The notes: a model not told the origin generated them from the sequence alone. Shown: positions 21,413-28,621, numbered from the stretch's first letter. The stretch: 28,766 bases of DNA from Nanobdellota archaeon (GCA_030640565.1 DAOWJD010000010.1:1-28766); one strand, 5' to 3'. Numbers and translations are program-made.

Positions 21413-22213
21413 CTATTTAGTTATTTCATTTAGAATACTATCTGGCCAGTCACATTTGATACCAAAGTTTCTCATTATATTGTCTGGAATAAATGTATTT
21501 AAGGCATCGTCTGCATCTAACTTAACTTTAGAAAAATGATAATCTGTAGATGCTATTAATATAGCTACCCTTTTTTTTCTTTTAGATAAAGAAATAGCTT
21601 GTGCTAAAATTCTACAATCGTTAATATCAGGAGGATTCTTGTTCAACTTTTTCAACAATTTTTTATATACCCTTATATTCCCTCTTTCATCTTCTTTTGC
21701 AAATTTCCTAAAATATCCTTTTAATCCTTGTATTCCTTCCCTTGCTCTTTTATTTATTCTTTTTTTTGGATTCTTCCTACGCAATTTTGTTTTCAATTCC
21801 TCATAAAAATGATGTGCTCTTAACGCTAATTTCTTAATTTCCACTTCATTAACAGGAATTCTTGTAACTAAGTTCATATTTTTTAATAAAGAATTGGTAA
21901 TATACATAAGGGTGTCTGAATAATTATTTAGATTCTTAGATAATTGAGAATGTGAGACTCTTGTTAGTTGGCTAATCTTCTTTATTACAGCGTTTATGAT
22001 CTTAGCTCTCGCGATATTCTCTATATCTAACGTGACAACCCCTATTTCTTTGTGTAAGTTTTTTTGAAAATAACTAAATAGGGGTTTAGATATTTTATAG
22101 AAATGATCTTGAATCAATATGCCTCCTAACTCATTTGATGTATGGTTCAAAGAAGCAGCAATCAAAACACTAGTATCAATTATTACCTTTTTCTCATTGG
22201 TTGTTTTATTCAT
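21413..22213 (-). CDS. PIN-domain protein with long helical insertion
   Basis: A 266-residue protein. The PIN nuclease fold is split: KKVIIDTSVLIAAS (Asp13) opens it, and INDCRILAQAISLS (Asp199) and VAILIASTDYHFSKV (Asp224) give the later acidic residues. Between them, about residues 85-180 form a basic helical insert (KTKLRRKNPKKRINKRAREG). Ordinary PIN toxins have about 130-150 residues, so this is twice the usual length. It starts directly after the stop of the gene upstream (TAAATG), so the two are co-translated. PIN proteins cut RNA; the partner could be an antitoxin or adaptor. Confidence 0.8.
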   Translation of the reverse strand: MNKTTNEKKVIIDTSVLIAASLNHTSNELGGILIQDHFYKISKPLFSYFQKNLHKEIGVVTLDIENIARAKIINAVIKKISQLTRVSHSQLSKNLNNYSDTLMYITNSLLKNMNLVTRIPVNEVEIKKLALRAHHFYEELKTKLRRKNPKKRINKRAREGIQGLKGYFRKFAKEDERGNIRVYKKLLKKLNKNPPDINDCRILAQAISLSKRKKRVAILIASTDYHFSKVKLDADDALNTFIPDNIMRNFGIKCDWPDSILNEITK

Positions 22214-22693
22214 TTAGACTGTCAAATCTATTCCTTCTACAATGCCCCCAAAAATCTTACCCAAATTCTTCTTTGGCTTAGAACTCTCAAAATGAAACAG
22301 ATTATTTCTAGATGCAACCATTTGTAAAGACATTGCTAAATCAAGGGTAAGTTCATCTCTTCTCAGTTTATTTATATTATGGACACCTTCCTTAAGAAAT
22401 GGAAGCACATTTAAACTATTTATCGCTATCTTTGGGTTATCATTACTCTCTTTTACCATTTTCAATCTTTTATGCATAGAATCAAAAATTAATAAATTTA
22501 CATTTATGAGATGGTGCAATTCAAATAACTGATTTGGAGCATCCTTCTTTAATAATAAAACAACATCTAATTTATTTAGATTTTTTCTAATCTGATCTAT
22601 CGTTGAAAGAGAATCTTTAAGATATGGATCTACCTTCCCATCCTTTTCCATATTCTCAAAATAGTTTTCTAATTTATTTATTTGTTCTAACAT
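22214..22693 (-). CDS. Helical partner of the PIN-domain protein (possible antitoxin)
   Basis: A 159-residue all-helical soluble protein (LEQINKLENYFENMEK, LSTIDQIRKNLNKLD, FELHHLINVNLLIFDSMHKRL). It abuts the PIN gene with no gap, in the antitoxin-first order. It has no recognisable DNA-binding domain of the AbrB, RHH or HTH type, so if it is an antitoxin it belongs to an unfamiliar kind. A TATA box lies about 30 nt before the ATG, around 22717-22728. It could also be a structural or regulatory adaptor. Confidence 0.65.
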   Translation of the reverse strand: MLEQINKLENYFENMEKDGKVDPYLKDSLSTIDQIRKNLNKLDVVLLLKKDAPNQLFELHHLINVNLLIFDSMHKRLKMVKESNDNPKIAINSLNVLPFLKEGVHNINKLRRDELTLDLAMSLQMVASRNNLFHFESSKPKKNLGKIFGGIVEGIDLTV

Positions 22694-22896
22694 TTTATAT
22701 TAAAATACGTGGATGTTAATCTTATAAATATTACTGTGGTTCAGAATAAGATATAATTGCCAACCTCTTTTTCATGGTTAAATTAAGTAAATCTCATTTA
22801 AAAACTTTACCCGTGTTATTGAGAATTATTATAAAATAGAAGTTTGTAATACTCCCATATAAAAAATCCCTCCGCCCGGAGTGTAACACTTTCGTT

Positions 22897-23379
22897 CTAT
22901 TTTACAGATTCAATTATTTTTTCTGATTTTTTTGAAATTTTATAAAGAACCTCAAAAACTTCTCTAAATTTAGGTGAGAATTCTTCATATAAATCTCTCA
23001 ATTTAAGTTTCTCTTTTCTCGTCCGAACTTCATGGTTTTTTTGAAGAGTATCGTGTGCAATCATATTACGAATTTCAAACATCCTTTTCAATTTATTTAT
23101 TATCTTATATTTATTTAATAAGCCACTTCTAGCGATTATTTTAATCTTTAATCCTACATTGAATGATTCATCATAAAGAGCATTTTTTAAAAAAAAGTCT
23201 CCCTGTTTTTCTTTAATAAAATTATAAATAAGAATTAAATTTAATACATTTTCAATGGCCAAAGAATCATACATAATTAAACTTTTAATCATGTGGTCTT
23301 CATGTGTCTTATTCTTTTTAGTTATAGATTCCCACTCTATTTCAAGCATTTTTTCGAAATCAATCCCTTTTCTACTCAT
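22897..23379 (-). CDS. HEPN-domain protein
   Basis: A 160-residue helical protein. FEIRNMIAHDT has the HEPN motif R-x4-H (Arg104, His109). It follows a helix with hydrophobic spacing (SLAIENVLNLILIYNFIKEK), as in HEPN proteins of the abortive-infection and toxin type. A ribosome-binding GGAG precedes the ATG at 23379. It lies just upstream of nothing in its own direction and only 35 bp from the tRNA-Tyr gene, on the same strand, so no antitoxin partner is visible. The catalytic residues are present, so it may be an active RNase. Confidence 0.65.
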   Translation of the reverse strand: MSRKGIDFEKMLEIEWESITKKNKTHEDHMIKSLIMYDSLAIENVLNLILIYNFIKEKQGDFFLKNALYDESFNVGLKIKIIARSGLLNKYKIINKLKRMFEIRNMIAHDTLQKNHEVRTRKEKLKLRDLYEEFSPKFREVFEVLYKISKKSEKIIESVK

Positions 23380-23414
23380 TTTTCAAATCTCCTATTTTGA
23401 ACGAAAACATGATA

Positions 23415-23559
23415 TCCCTCTGCCCAGATTCGAACTGGGGATCTCCCGGGGACTGCTTTACCCGGAAACCGGCTTTTGGGGCTTCATAGTAATCATGATT
23501 GAATCTCCACCTTAGTTAAAAACTACAGCCAGGCGCTTTAACCACTAAGCTACAGAGGG
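23415..23559 (-). tRNA. tRNA-Tyr (anticodon GTA) with 72-nt intron
   Basis: Read on the minus strand: acceptor CCCTCTG pairs with CAGAGGG; D stem GCTT/AAGC with loop AGTGGTTA; anticodon stem CCTGG/CCGGG with loop CTGTAGC (anticodon GTA); variable loop AGATC; T arm CCCAG-TTCGAAT-CTGGG; discriminator A at 23415. C1-G72 is the archaeal tRNA-Tyr identity pair. The intron is 23451-23522, after G37. Exon CTGT pairs with intron GCAG to make the 4-bp helix of a bulge-helix-bulge motif, with 3-nt bulges AGT and TCC cut after their second bases. The spliced tRNA has 73 nt and no encoded CCA. Confidence 0.95.
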
Positions 23560-23570
23560 GTTGTATGTTA

Positions 23571-23610
23571 ACCACCGTATTCCGGTGGTATCCTTTAACA
23601 ACAAAGGATA
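23571..23610. repeat. Two consecutive perfect hairpins between tRNA-Tyr and the ATPase module
   Basis: ACCACCG (23571-23577) pairs with CGGTGGT (23583-23589) around TATTC. Then TATCCTTT (23589-23596) pairs with AAAGGATA (23603-23610) around AACAAC. They follow the stop of the DUF4325 gene and come before the tRNA on the minus strand. They could be a double terminator or the border of an inserted unit. Confidence 0.6.
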
Positions 23611-23638
23611 AAATTAGATAATTTTAAGTTATTTAAGT

Positions 23639-23929
23639 TTAACTCTTATCTTGCATATATTCTGTGACAATGTTTATTATTTTCTGAATGGTTACATTGC
23701 AATTTTTGAAATATAATCTGTCTAATACAGAAACACCTTTTTCTCTTATAATATCACTAATTAATGCATGTATAAAAGATTGTGTTGTAGATTCTACTTT
23801 TTCGAAATTTAATATTAGCTCTTTTTCATTATTTACATAAGGGAATAGTTCTTTAATTCTTATTTCTCTTGCTAAATCTTTATTTTCTGCGAAGCTCCCA
23901 ACCCTCCTAAATATTTTTATTTCTTTCAT
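23639..23929 (-). CDS. DUF4325 / STAS-like protein
   Basis: A 96-residue protein. ELILNFEKVESTTQSFIHALISDIIREKG is the core of the STAS-like DUF4325 family, followed by LDRLYFKNCNVTIQKIINIV. STAS-type proteins act as anti-sigma antagonists or other switch partners of ATP-binding proteins. Here it overlaps the end of a GHKL ATPase gene by 4 bp (ATGA), so the two are co-translated and should work together. The pair of an ATPase and a DUF4325 protein is familiar from bacterial mobile and accessory regions, but I know no assigned function. Confidence 0.8.
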   Translation of the reverse strand: MKEIKIFRRVGSFAENKDLAREIRIKELFPYVNNEKELILNFEKVESTTQSFIHALISDIIREKGVSVLDRLYFKNCNVTIQKIINIVTEYMQDKS

Positions 23930-24894
23930 ATAAATTTCGGTTTTCTGTATCTTATTTTAGTTTGTTCTTTTCTTCCCTTTCTGTAAACATTTCTTATTAA
24001 ATCCAAAAGTTTTTCAAAGTCAAAAGTTTTTTTTAAACATAAATCAATTCCAACAACAGTTCCTCTCCAAAAAGGAAGTTCATTGTCGAAAGAAAAGTGG
24101 TCTTTTAAGGGATCTGCTATCAATTTTATATCCTTTTCTTTTGGGGTTCTTAATAATTTATACATCCCCTTTCCACTGTAGATCATAAAAAAATCTCTAC
24201 TTGCTTTTGCAAGAGATTTAATAAAAAATAGACCGGCTCCAGCATTTTCACCAGTCCCCCCAATTCTTCTTGTTGTACCAGTTATACCAGGAGTCAGGGC
24301 TAGTGCTATAGCCTCAACATCATTTTTAGGAGAATAATGCTCACTTATTGTGTATTTTATACCAACCCCAATATCTACTACTCCTATCCTTATGATTTCG
24401 CTTTTTTTGTAATATTGGGCACATACAATAGCTCCTTCAAAAGATTTTGCGTGTTCAAAAACATTTCTAACCAACTCACTGATAATATATTTTATTGGTT
24501 CTACCTTTTCAGGCTCTGTATGTAATAAGGGAATTATTTCTTTAATAAAATCATTTAATTGTTCTGAATTTTTTATTTTTTTAATAGGTATAAAACGACC
24601 TGCAGATTCATGGGGGGTAACCGTTATTTCTGAATCAATCTCTAATAACTCAAATAATCCAATTCTCTCCAGATAATGTTTTGAAGTTGCCTCCATTTGT
24701 TCAAAATTTACTTTTGCTCCTTTTTTTCTCATGAACAAACCTAAAGCAGCAATCATACACAACACAACAGGATGAACCGAAACCCATTTTTTATGAGAGG
24801 TAATTTCTAAAATACCATCATTACTTGTATCAAATGAACGAATAAAAGGATCAATATTTCCTATCCAAGCACTATTTGGAAGATGTATTTTCAT
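23926..24894 (-). CDS. GHKL (histidine-kinase-like) ATPase with STAS-like N-terminus
   Basis: A 322-residue protein. Residues about 20-100 include a STAS-like region (HPVVLCMIAALGLFMRKKGAKV ... ERIGLFELL). Residues about 125-300 are a GHKL ATPase: N-box SELVRNVFEHA (Glu140, Asn144), G1 box VDIGVGI (Asp174) and G2-like GENAGAGLFFIKSLAK (215-230). No phosphoacceptor His box, sensor or receiver domain is present, so this is not a normal two-component kinase. It looks like a switch ATPase working with the DUF4325 partner, whose gene it overlaps. A TATA box lies about 27 nt upstream (24913-24926). Confidence 0.85.
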   Translation of the reverse strand: MKIHLPNSAWIGNIDPFIRSFDTSNDGILEITSHKKWVSVHPVVLCMIAALGLFMRKKGAKVNFEQMEATSKHYLERIGLFELLEIDSEITVTPHESAGRFIPIKKIKNSEQLNDFIKEIIPLLHTEPEKVEPIKYIISELVRNVFEHAKSFEGAIVCAQYYKKSEIIRIGVVDIGVGIKYTISEHYSPKNDVEAIALALTPGITGTTRRIGGTGENAGAGLFFIKSLAKASRDFFMIYSGKGMYKLLRTPKEKDIKLIADPLKDHFSFDNELPFWRGTVVGIDLCLKKTFDFEKLLDLIRNVYRKGRKEQTKIRYRKPKFI

Positions 24895-24934
24895 ATATTA
24901 ATAAATCATAATCCATTTATAAATACTTCTAAAT

Positions 24935-24951
24935 TACCGGGAATCCCGGTA
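24935..24951. repeat. GC-rich perfect palindrome upstream of the ATPase module
   Basis: TACCGGGA and TCCCGGTA are exact inverted copies around a single A. It stands out in A/T-rich surroundings, about 40 bp upstream of the ATPase start and just beyond its TATA box. It could be an operator or the outer end of an inserted unit. Confidence 0.6.
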
Positions 24952-24987
24952 TAATTCTCTTTTAAGGATTTATGAGTTAGTGAGTTA

Positions 24988-25009
24988 AGTGGTTAATATC
25001 GTATCACAC
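24988..25009. repeat. Direct repeat AGTGGTTAA-N5-TATCACAC (copy 1; copy 2 at 25682-25703)
   Basis: The two 22-bp copies share the outer 9 and 8 bases exactly and differ only in the central five (TATCG and GGTTC). They have the same orientation and bracket the gene at 25196-25663. The left part resembles the D loop of tRNA-Tyr. Confidence 0.5.
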
Positions 25010-25010
25010 G

Positions 25011-25119
25011 AAGCTACAGAGGGAATAAAATATAACCCATTTATATGTTTAAAAGGTTACTGCTTTAGGAATCTCTTGGGATTTAAAAATTTATTGAAAT
25101 TTTTAACCACTAAGCTACA
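25011..25119 (-). pseudogene. Fragments of the 5' part of tRNA-Tyr with a 10-bp inverted repeat
   Basis: The 24895-25195 gap holds no protein gene. Bases 25011-25023 equal nucleotides 1-13 of the tRNA-Tyr gene, and 25102-25119 equal nucleotides 6-23 (18 bases exact), both in the same orientation as the intact tRNA 1.5 kb away. Directly before the second fragment, TTAAAAATTT (25083-25092) and AAATTTTTAA (25097-25106) form a perfect inverted repeat around ATTG. No anticodon or T arm follows either fragment, so neither is a working tRNA. They look like leftovers of repeated insertion or recombination at tRNA-Tyr. Confidence 0.6.
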
Positions 25120-25195
25120 ATCAGGGTGCTTTGTTTCTTTAAAGTAGCAACATATAGAAAGATTTAAAAGAGGTTTTTTCTTGGGGAAATTAAAG

Positions 25196-25663
25196 ATGAC
25201 AAAAGAAACTGCTAAAAAAGTAACAAGAATTCTTCCAGGAGACGGAAGAAGTCTCTTAGAGTTAGACGTAAAACCAGGTGACCTTATGATGATGGATGAC
25301 TCAAATTATCAAGACCATATATATTTGGCTCTTGTTGGAGAAAAAGGTCTGAAAAGAGCGTATATGTTTGGTTCTAAGGGAAGTGTAAAAAATCTAGTTT
25401 GGATGCACCATAGACCCAAAAAATGGGATAATCCTGATTACTATGTTTTACATCATGGAGCTGGAGGATTAATTTCACTTTCTAAAAGATTTATAAAATT
25501 AGGAGAAATGAAACTCTTAAATATCACAAAAAATTTCCAAAAAACAAGGCCAATGGGTCATGTGCATTATGTTGAAAACGCCATAGTTGGAGAAGAAGAG
25601 ATAATTGATTATCTTCAAAACACCAAAGGATTTGGATCTTATGCAGAACATTTACGATCTTAA
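25196..25663 (+). CDS. Unknown 155-residue protein
   Basis: The ATG at 25196 is preferred over a TTG 15 bp upstream, because TTGGGGAAA then serves as the ribosome-binding region. The protein starts MTKETAKKVTRILPGDGRSL. It has a possible beta-barrel start (LELDVKPGDLMMMDDSNYQDHIYLALVGEKG) and His-rich stretches (WMHHRPKKWDNPDYYVLHHGAGG). The KPGDLMMMDD...DHIYLAL pattern recalls papain-like NlpC/P60 or LRAT enzymes (a His in H-x-x-L), but no catalytic Cys is visible, so this is not claimed. It lies between two direct repeats. A TATA-like GATTTAAAAG is at 25161-25170. Confidence 0.65.
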   Translation: MTKETAKKVTRILPGDGRSLLELDVKPGDLMMMDDSNYQDHIYLALVGEKGLKRAYMFGSKGSVKNLVWMHHRPKKWDNPDYYVLHHGAGGLISLSKRFIKLGEMKLLNITKNFQKTRPMGHVHYVENAIVGEEEIIDYLQNTKGFGSYAEHLRS

Positions 25664-25702
25664 TTTAGAACAATAACGACCAGTGGTTAAGGTTCTATCA
25701 CA

Positions 25703-26185
25703 CTAATCAATAGGTTTTCTGGTTTCTTTATCAAAAATTATTTTATTATGCTCAATTTCTTCTTGAGTTAAAAATTCACAAAGATTATCTGCAATCATAT
25801 GGACTTTTACTACATCATGTTCACTAATACAATGGTCTCTTAACCAAAGCCCTTTTGCTCTCCAATCATTCTCGCCATAAGTTAGATGTGTTCCATCAAA
25901 ACGATATAATTTACAGTGAATAAAGTAATTTTCTCCGAATTGACCCCTAATACCACCTTCTTCATTCCATTTTCCATGTATTCTATGATGTTGATTTCCA
26001 TTAAATTCTCTCATCCATTTCATTTCTAAATCATTAAGAAAAAACCTATATTCATCTAAGTCAGTTAAATTTGTTTCTGGAATCCCTACAAAAACAGAAC
26101 TATATAAATGCTTTACTTTTTCAAAATATTTTTTTTCTCTTATATTTTGTTTCTTCATTCGTTTTGCATAATCTGATTGAATCAT
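25703..26185 (-). CDS. Unknown 160-residue soluble protein
   Basis: A hydrophilic protein, rich in His and Trp in the middle (NGNQHHRIHGKWNEEGG, TYGENDWRAKGLWLRDHCISEHD). Several of these His could bind a metal. The N-terminus is basic and helical (YAKRMKKQNIREKKYFEKVKH). No signal peptide, membrane segment or known family is recognised. A TATA box around 26210-26221 lies about 30 nt upstream of the ATG. It is convergent with the gene at 25196 and belongs to the same accessory stretch. Confidence 0.6.
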   Translation of the reverse strand: MIQSDYAKRMKKQNIREKKYFEKVKHLYSSVFVGIPETNLTDLDEYRFFLNDLEMKWMREFNGNQHHRIHGKWNEEGGIRGQFGENYFIHCKLYRFDGTHLTYGENDWRAKGLWLRDHCISEHDVVKVHMIADNLCEFLTQEEIEHNKIIFDKETRKPID

Positions 26186-26280
26186 TTCAAAAAATCCGAG
26201 AGATGATTCTTTTTAAAATTTATGCTTCTTAGAAAGCCTCAAAGATACTATATTAACTATTGGGTAGTAACAAAGTAGAA

Positions 26281-26317
26281 AGGTTTATATACTTCAACAC
26301 CTTATAAATTACAAGGT
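26281..26317 (+). promoter_or_regulatory. Strong TATA box with near-palindrome at the likely transcription start
   Basis: GGTTTATATAC (26282-26292) is a strong archaeal TATA box. ACCTTATAA (26299-26307) and TTACAAGGT (26309-26317) are inverted copies, matching at 8 of 9 positions around one A. The pair covers the expected transcription start of the gene at 26327, so a repressor site is likely. Confidence 0.6.
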
Positions 26318-26326
26318 AAAAACAAA

Positions 26327-26671
26327 ATGGTAAATAAAAAAACATTTGCAAAAATATTCAACAGGTACGGTAGTTTTATAACAGGATTCAATTTACCTCT
26401 TGAAGATTCAGTTCAAGATAAACAAACAAATGTTCCAACAGAAGTTGGAATTAATAAAGAAATAAGAGATGAAAAAGGCGAAGTTGTAGAAAGAGTTAGA
26501 AAAGCAAGTGGTTCAGATACTACTGTTATACTTAAAAAAGAGGAAGATGGAAAAATGTATAGGCTTGTAAAAACACCTATGAAACAGGGTGATTGTTATA
26601 CACTTGAACAAAATCCTGTCACAAAAAAGTGGGAATTAGATTCTCCAATAAGGTATCGTCCTACTCCTTAA
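26327..26671 (+). CDS. Small unknown protein behind a strong promoter
   Basis: A 114-residue soluble, charged protein starting MVNKKTFAKIFNRYGSFITG. A beta-rich second half (DTTVILKKEEDGKMYRLVKTPMKQGDCYTLEQNP) may form a small barrel. No domain is recognised. AAGGT close to the ATG is a fair ribosome-binding site. The strong promoter and operator-like palindrome suggest a regulated or highly expressed gene. Its 3' end overlaps the convergent surface-protein gene by 11 bp. Confidence 0.65.
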   Translation: MVNKKTFAKIFNRYGSFITGFNLPLEDSVQDKQTNVPTEVGINKEIRDEKGEVVERVRKASGSDTTVILKKEEDGKMYRLVKTPMKQGDCYTLEQNPVTKKWELDSPIRYRPTP

Positions 26672-28040
26672 CATCCTTCGTCCTCTGCTCTGCAACAAAG
26701 AACGCACGGTTTGATTCAGACTCATGAATCTCGCCATCTTTCTCATAAACTGCCGTCGCTGTTGGAAGAGCAAATTTTCCAAGAATACCTACTTTAGAAT
26801 AAATTATATATGAAAGAATTCTTATTTCTCCTGCCTCAAGCTTCTCAAAATTCCATTCCAATCTTCTATTTTTTTTATCAATTCTCGACGGCTGGTCTCC
26901 TCCAAACCTTTCATAAATCTCAACCAAGAAAGGAAGCTTATCGATAACATTCACTCTTTCAACATATTTCTTTGCATTAATAGCAATAGAAACCTTTAAT
27001 GCAAACTCTCCGCCTTTAGCCTTTACAAATGAAACCTTTTTCTTTAAAACAAGATTTGTTTCACTATATTTTTTTGTCAGAACAACAATTAAAACTACAA
27101 ATAAAATAACTAAAAAAGGAAATAGCCAATTAGTTTTTGCAATTATTTCCAAAGTTTCCCCCGGCATTACTTCTCGGTCCCATGTATAGTATATAATACC
27201 CCCTTCTCTTTCGACAAAATCTGGTTCAGGGCTAAAACTTGTGAAAAGTCTTGAGATAATATTTTTCTTTATTACTGTTTCAGATCTTTCAACAGTATTC
27301 CCTTCATTTTTTTTCTCAATTATCTTAGTAGTAATTAAAAAACCAAAATCCTTTTTTGTTGTTGTAACTATATCTTTTTCAACAAATTTTATCATACCTT
27401 CTACACTTGCTTCTTCTCCTTCAACACTTACTTTTGCCACTAAAGTATAAAATCCTGCTATCAGTTCATTGAAATCATCAGAATTAAGTTGCACAGTAAA
27501 GGTCTTTGTTTCTTTAGCATTCAGAGAAAAGTCCTTTTGAATACTAAAAAAAGGAGAAATGAAATTTACATCAATATTTTCAAAATTAAAATCTTCTGTA
27601 TTTCTAATAAATATCTCAATTGAATTTGATTCAGGATCCACATCACTAGAACCAACTACAAAAGCATCTTTTAGATCAATTATTTTAAATGTAAGGGTTT
27701 CATCTATTCTAGATTTATCGCTTGCTTGGATATAATAGGTTATAGTATACAAACCTCTTTCGCTAATTGAAGCCAATGAAACAATTTCAAGTTGGATTTC
27801 TTTTGTTTCATCACTTTTTATAGAAATTTTTTCAGGAGACATCATAAATCCTAAAAGATTGAAAAATTCAAAATTATCAGAATAATCCAAATTAGTTATA
27901 CTTAAATTAAAAACAATCGGATTGTTAAATTCTACAATTAAAACTTCGCCAGTGCTTTGTTTTTCAACCTGTACATCTATTGCAACAACTAAAGGGGCAA
28001 TCAACAAGATTAATAATGCTAAAAAGATTATTTTTTTCAT
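26661..28040 (-). CDS. Large membrane-anchored surface protein with Ig-like outer domains
   Basis: A 459-residue protein. It has a signal peptide at residues 1-20 (MKKIIFLALLILLIAPLVVA). A beta-rich outer part covers about 21-300, with repeats of the type ETKEIQLEIVSLASISERGLYTI and ETKTFTVQLNSDDF. These resemble two or three Ig-like or COG1470-type modules. One transmembrane helix lies at 305-322 (WLFPFLVILFVVLIVVL). A cytoplasmic domain of about 135 residues follows (LVLKKKVSFVKAKGGEFALKV ... LEAGEIRILSYIIYS), which is also beta-rich. Proteins with this layout are common in DPANN genomes. The partner of the inner domain is unknown. Its TATA box lies about 27 nt upstream. Confidence 0.85.
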   Translation of the reverse strand: MKKIIFLALLILLIAPLVVAIDVQVEKQSTGEVLIVEFNNPIVFNLSITNLDYSDNFEFFNLLGFMMSPEKISIKSDETKEIQLEIVSLASISERGLYTITYYIQASDKSRIDETLTFKIIDLKDAFVVGSSDVDPESNSIEIFIRNTEDFNFENIDVNFISPFFSIQKDFSLNAKETKTFTVQLNSDDFNELIAGFYTLVAKVSVEGEEASVEGMIKFVEKDIVTTTKKDFGFLITTKIIEKKNEGNTVERSETVIKKNIISRLFTSFSPEPDFVEREGGIIYYTWDREVMPGETLEIIAKTNWLFPFLVILFVVLIVVLTKKYSETNLVLKKKVSFVKAKGGEFALKVSIAINAKKYVERVNVIDKLPFLVEIYERFGGDQPSRIDKKNRRLEWNFEKLEAGEIRILSYIIYSKVGILGKFALPTATAVYEKDGEIHESESNRAFFVAEQRTKDVKE

Positions 28041-28102
28041 ATAAATGACAAAAAGAAATTATATTTAAGGATTTCGGTGATTAATTTACAATCAATCTTC
28101 TT

Positions 28103-28621
28103 TTATCTCTTGCCTTCAAGATCAAGATAGGCTTTTGCCTGACTTAAAAATTCATCACAATCTTCAGCAATCTTTCCTTCATATTCTTCTATTCTTGAAG
28201 AAATCACCCATTTTTCATAAATTGAACGAAGAAATTTATTAAATCCGCTCATCTCAAATTTACCCTTATAATCTCTTACAAGAATTCCCTCAGTTTTAAG
28301 TTTAATAGAACCTTCATTTGTATTTATTTTTTTCCCGTTCTGCATAATTTCAATATTTTTAAGCTTCCTTATAGTAAACTTGATTTTTGTATCAAATCTA
28401 AAATAATCAGTAAGTTTTTTCTGTCCTTCCCATTTAATAATAAGTTCTTTCTCATCACCTTTTAACTTTTCTTCATACTTTACTTCACTAAAAGGATCCA
28501 TCCCTGTTTCTTCTGTAATCCAGTCATAACAAAACTTATAGAAATCTTTGAATAAAAAAATCCCCACATATTTAATTGTGCTTGAAAATACTGTTTCTTT
28601 TTCTCCTATTGTTTCTGCCAT
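28103..28621 (-). CDS. Conserved hypothetical cytoplasmic protein
   Basis: A 172-residue soluble protein. VGIFLFKDFYKFCYDWITEETGM forms an opening helix. An extended beta-meander follows (EVKYEEKLKGDEKELIIKWEGQKKL, KIKFTIRKLKNIEIMQNG, GSIKLKTEGILVRDYKGKF). The protein closes with a long helix (FLRSIYEKWVISSRIEEYEGKI). The layout recalls START/SRPBCC-like small-molecule or chaperone folds, but I cannot assign it. I recall very similar sequences as hypothetical proteins in Woesearchaeota and relatives. It lies 62 bp upstream of the surface-protein gene in the same direction, though each seems to have its own TATA box. Confidence 0.75.
   Translation of the reverse strand: MAETIGEKETVFSSTIKYVGIFLFKDFYKFCYDWITEETGMDPFSEVKYEEKLKGDEKELIIKWEGQKKLTDYFRFDTKIKFTIRKLKNIEIMQNGKKINTNEGSIKLKTEGILVRDYKGKFEMSGFNKFLRSIYEKWVISSRIEEYEGKIAEDCDEFLSQAKAYLDLEGKR

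Noticed and set aside
22775..22840. Short frame of 21 residues in the gap after the PIN operon
   Set aside because: No ribosome-binding site, no motif and very short. The rest of the 22694-22896 gap shows only the TATA box of the 22693 gene and a GC-rich CTCCGGGCGGAG stretch on the minus strand before a T-run, which may terminate the HEPN gene.
23255..23515. Plus-strand 86-residue frame
   Set aside because: It reads through the antisense of the HEPN gene and of the tRNA-Tyr (the RFELGISRGLLYPETG stretch is translated tRNA), so it is not a gene.
25196..25663. Naming this protein an NlpC/P60 or LRAT enzyme
   Set aside because: The DHIYLAL-type stretch fits, but no catalytic Cys is seen in the expected place.
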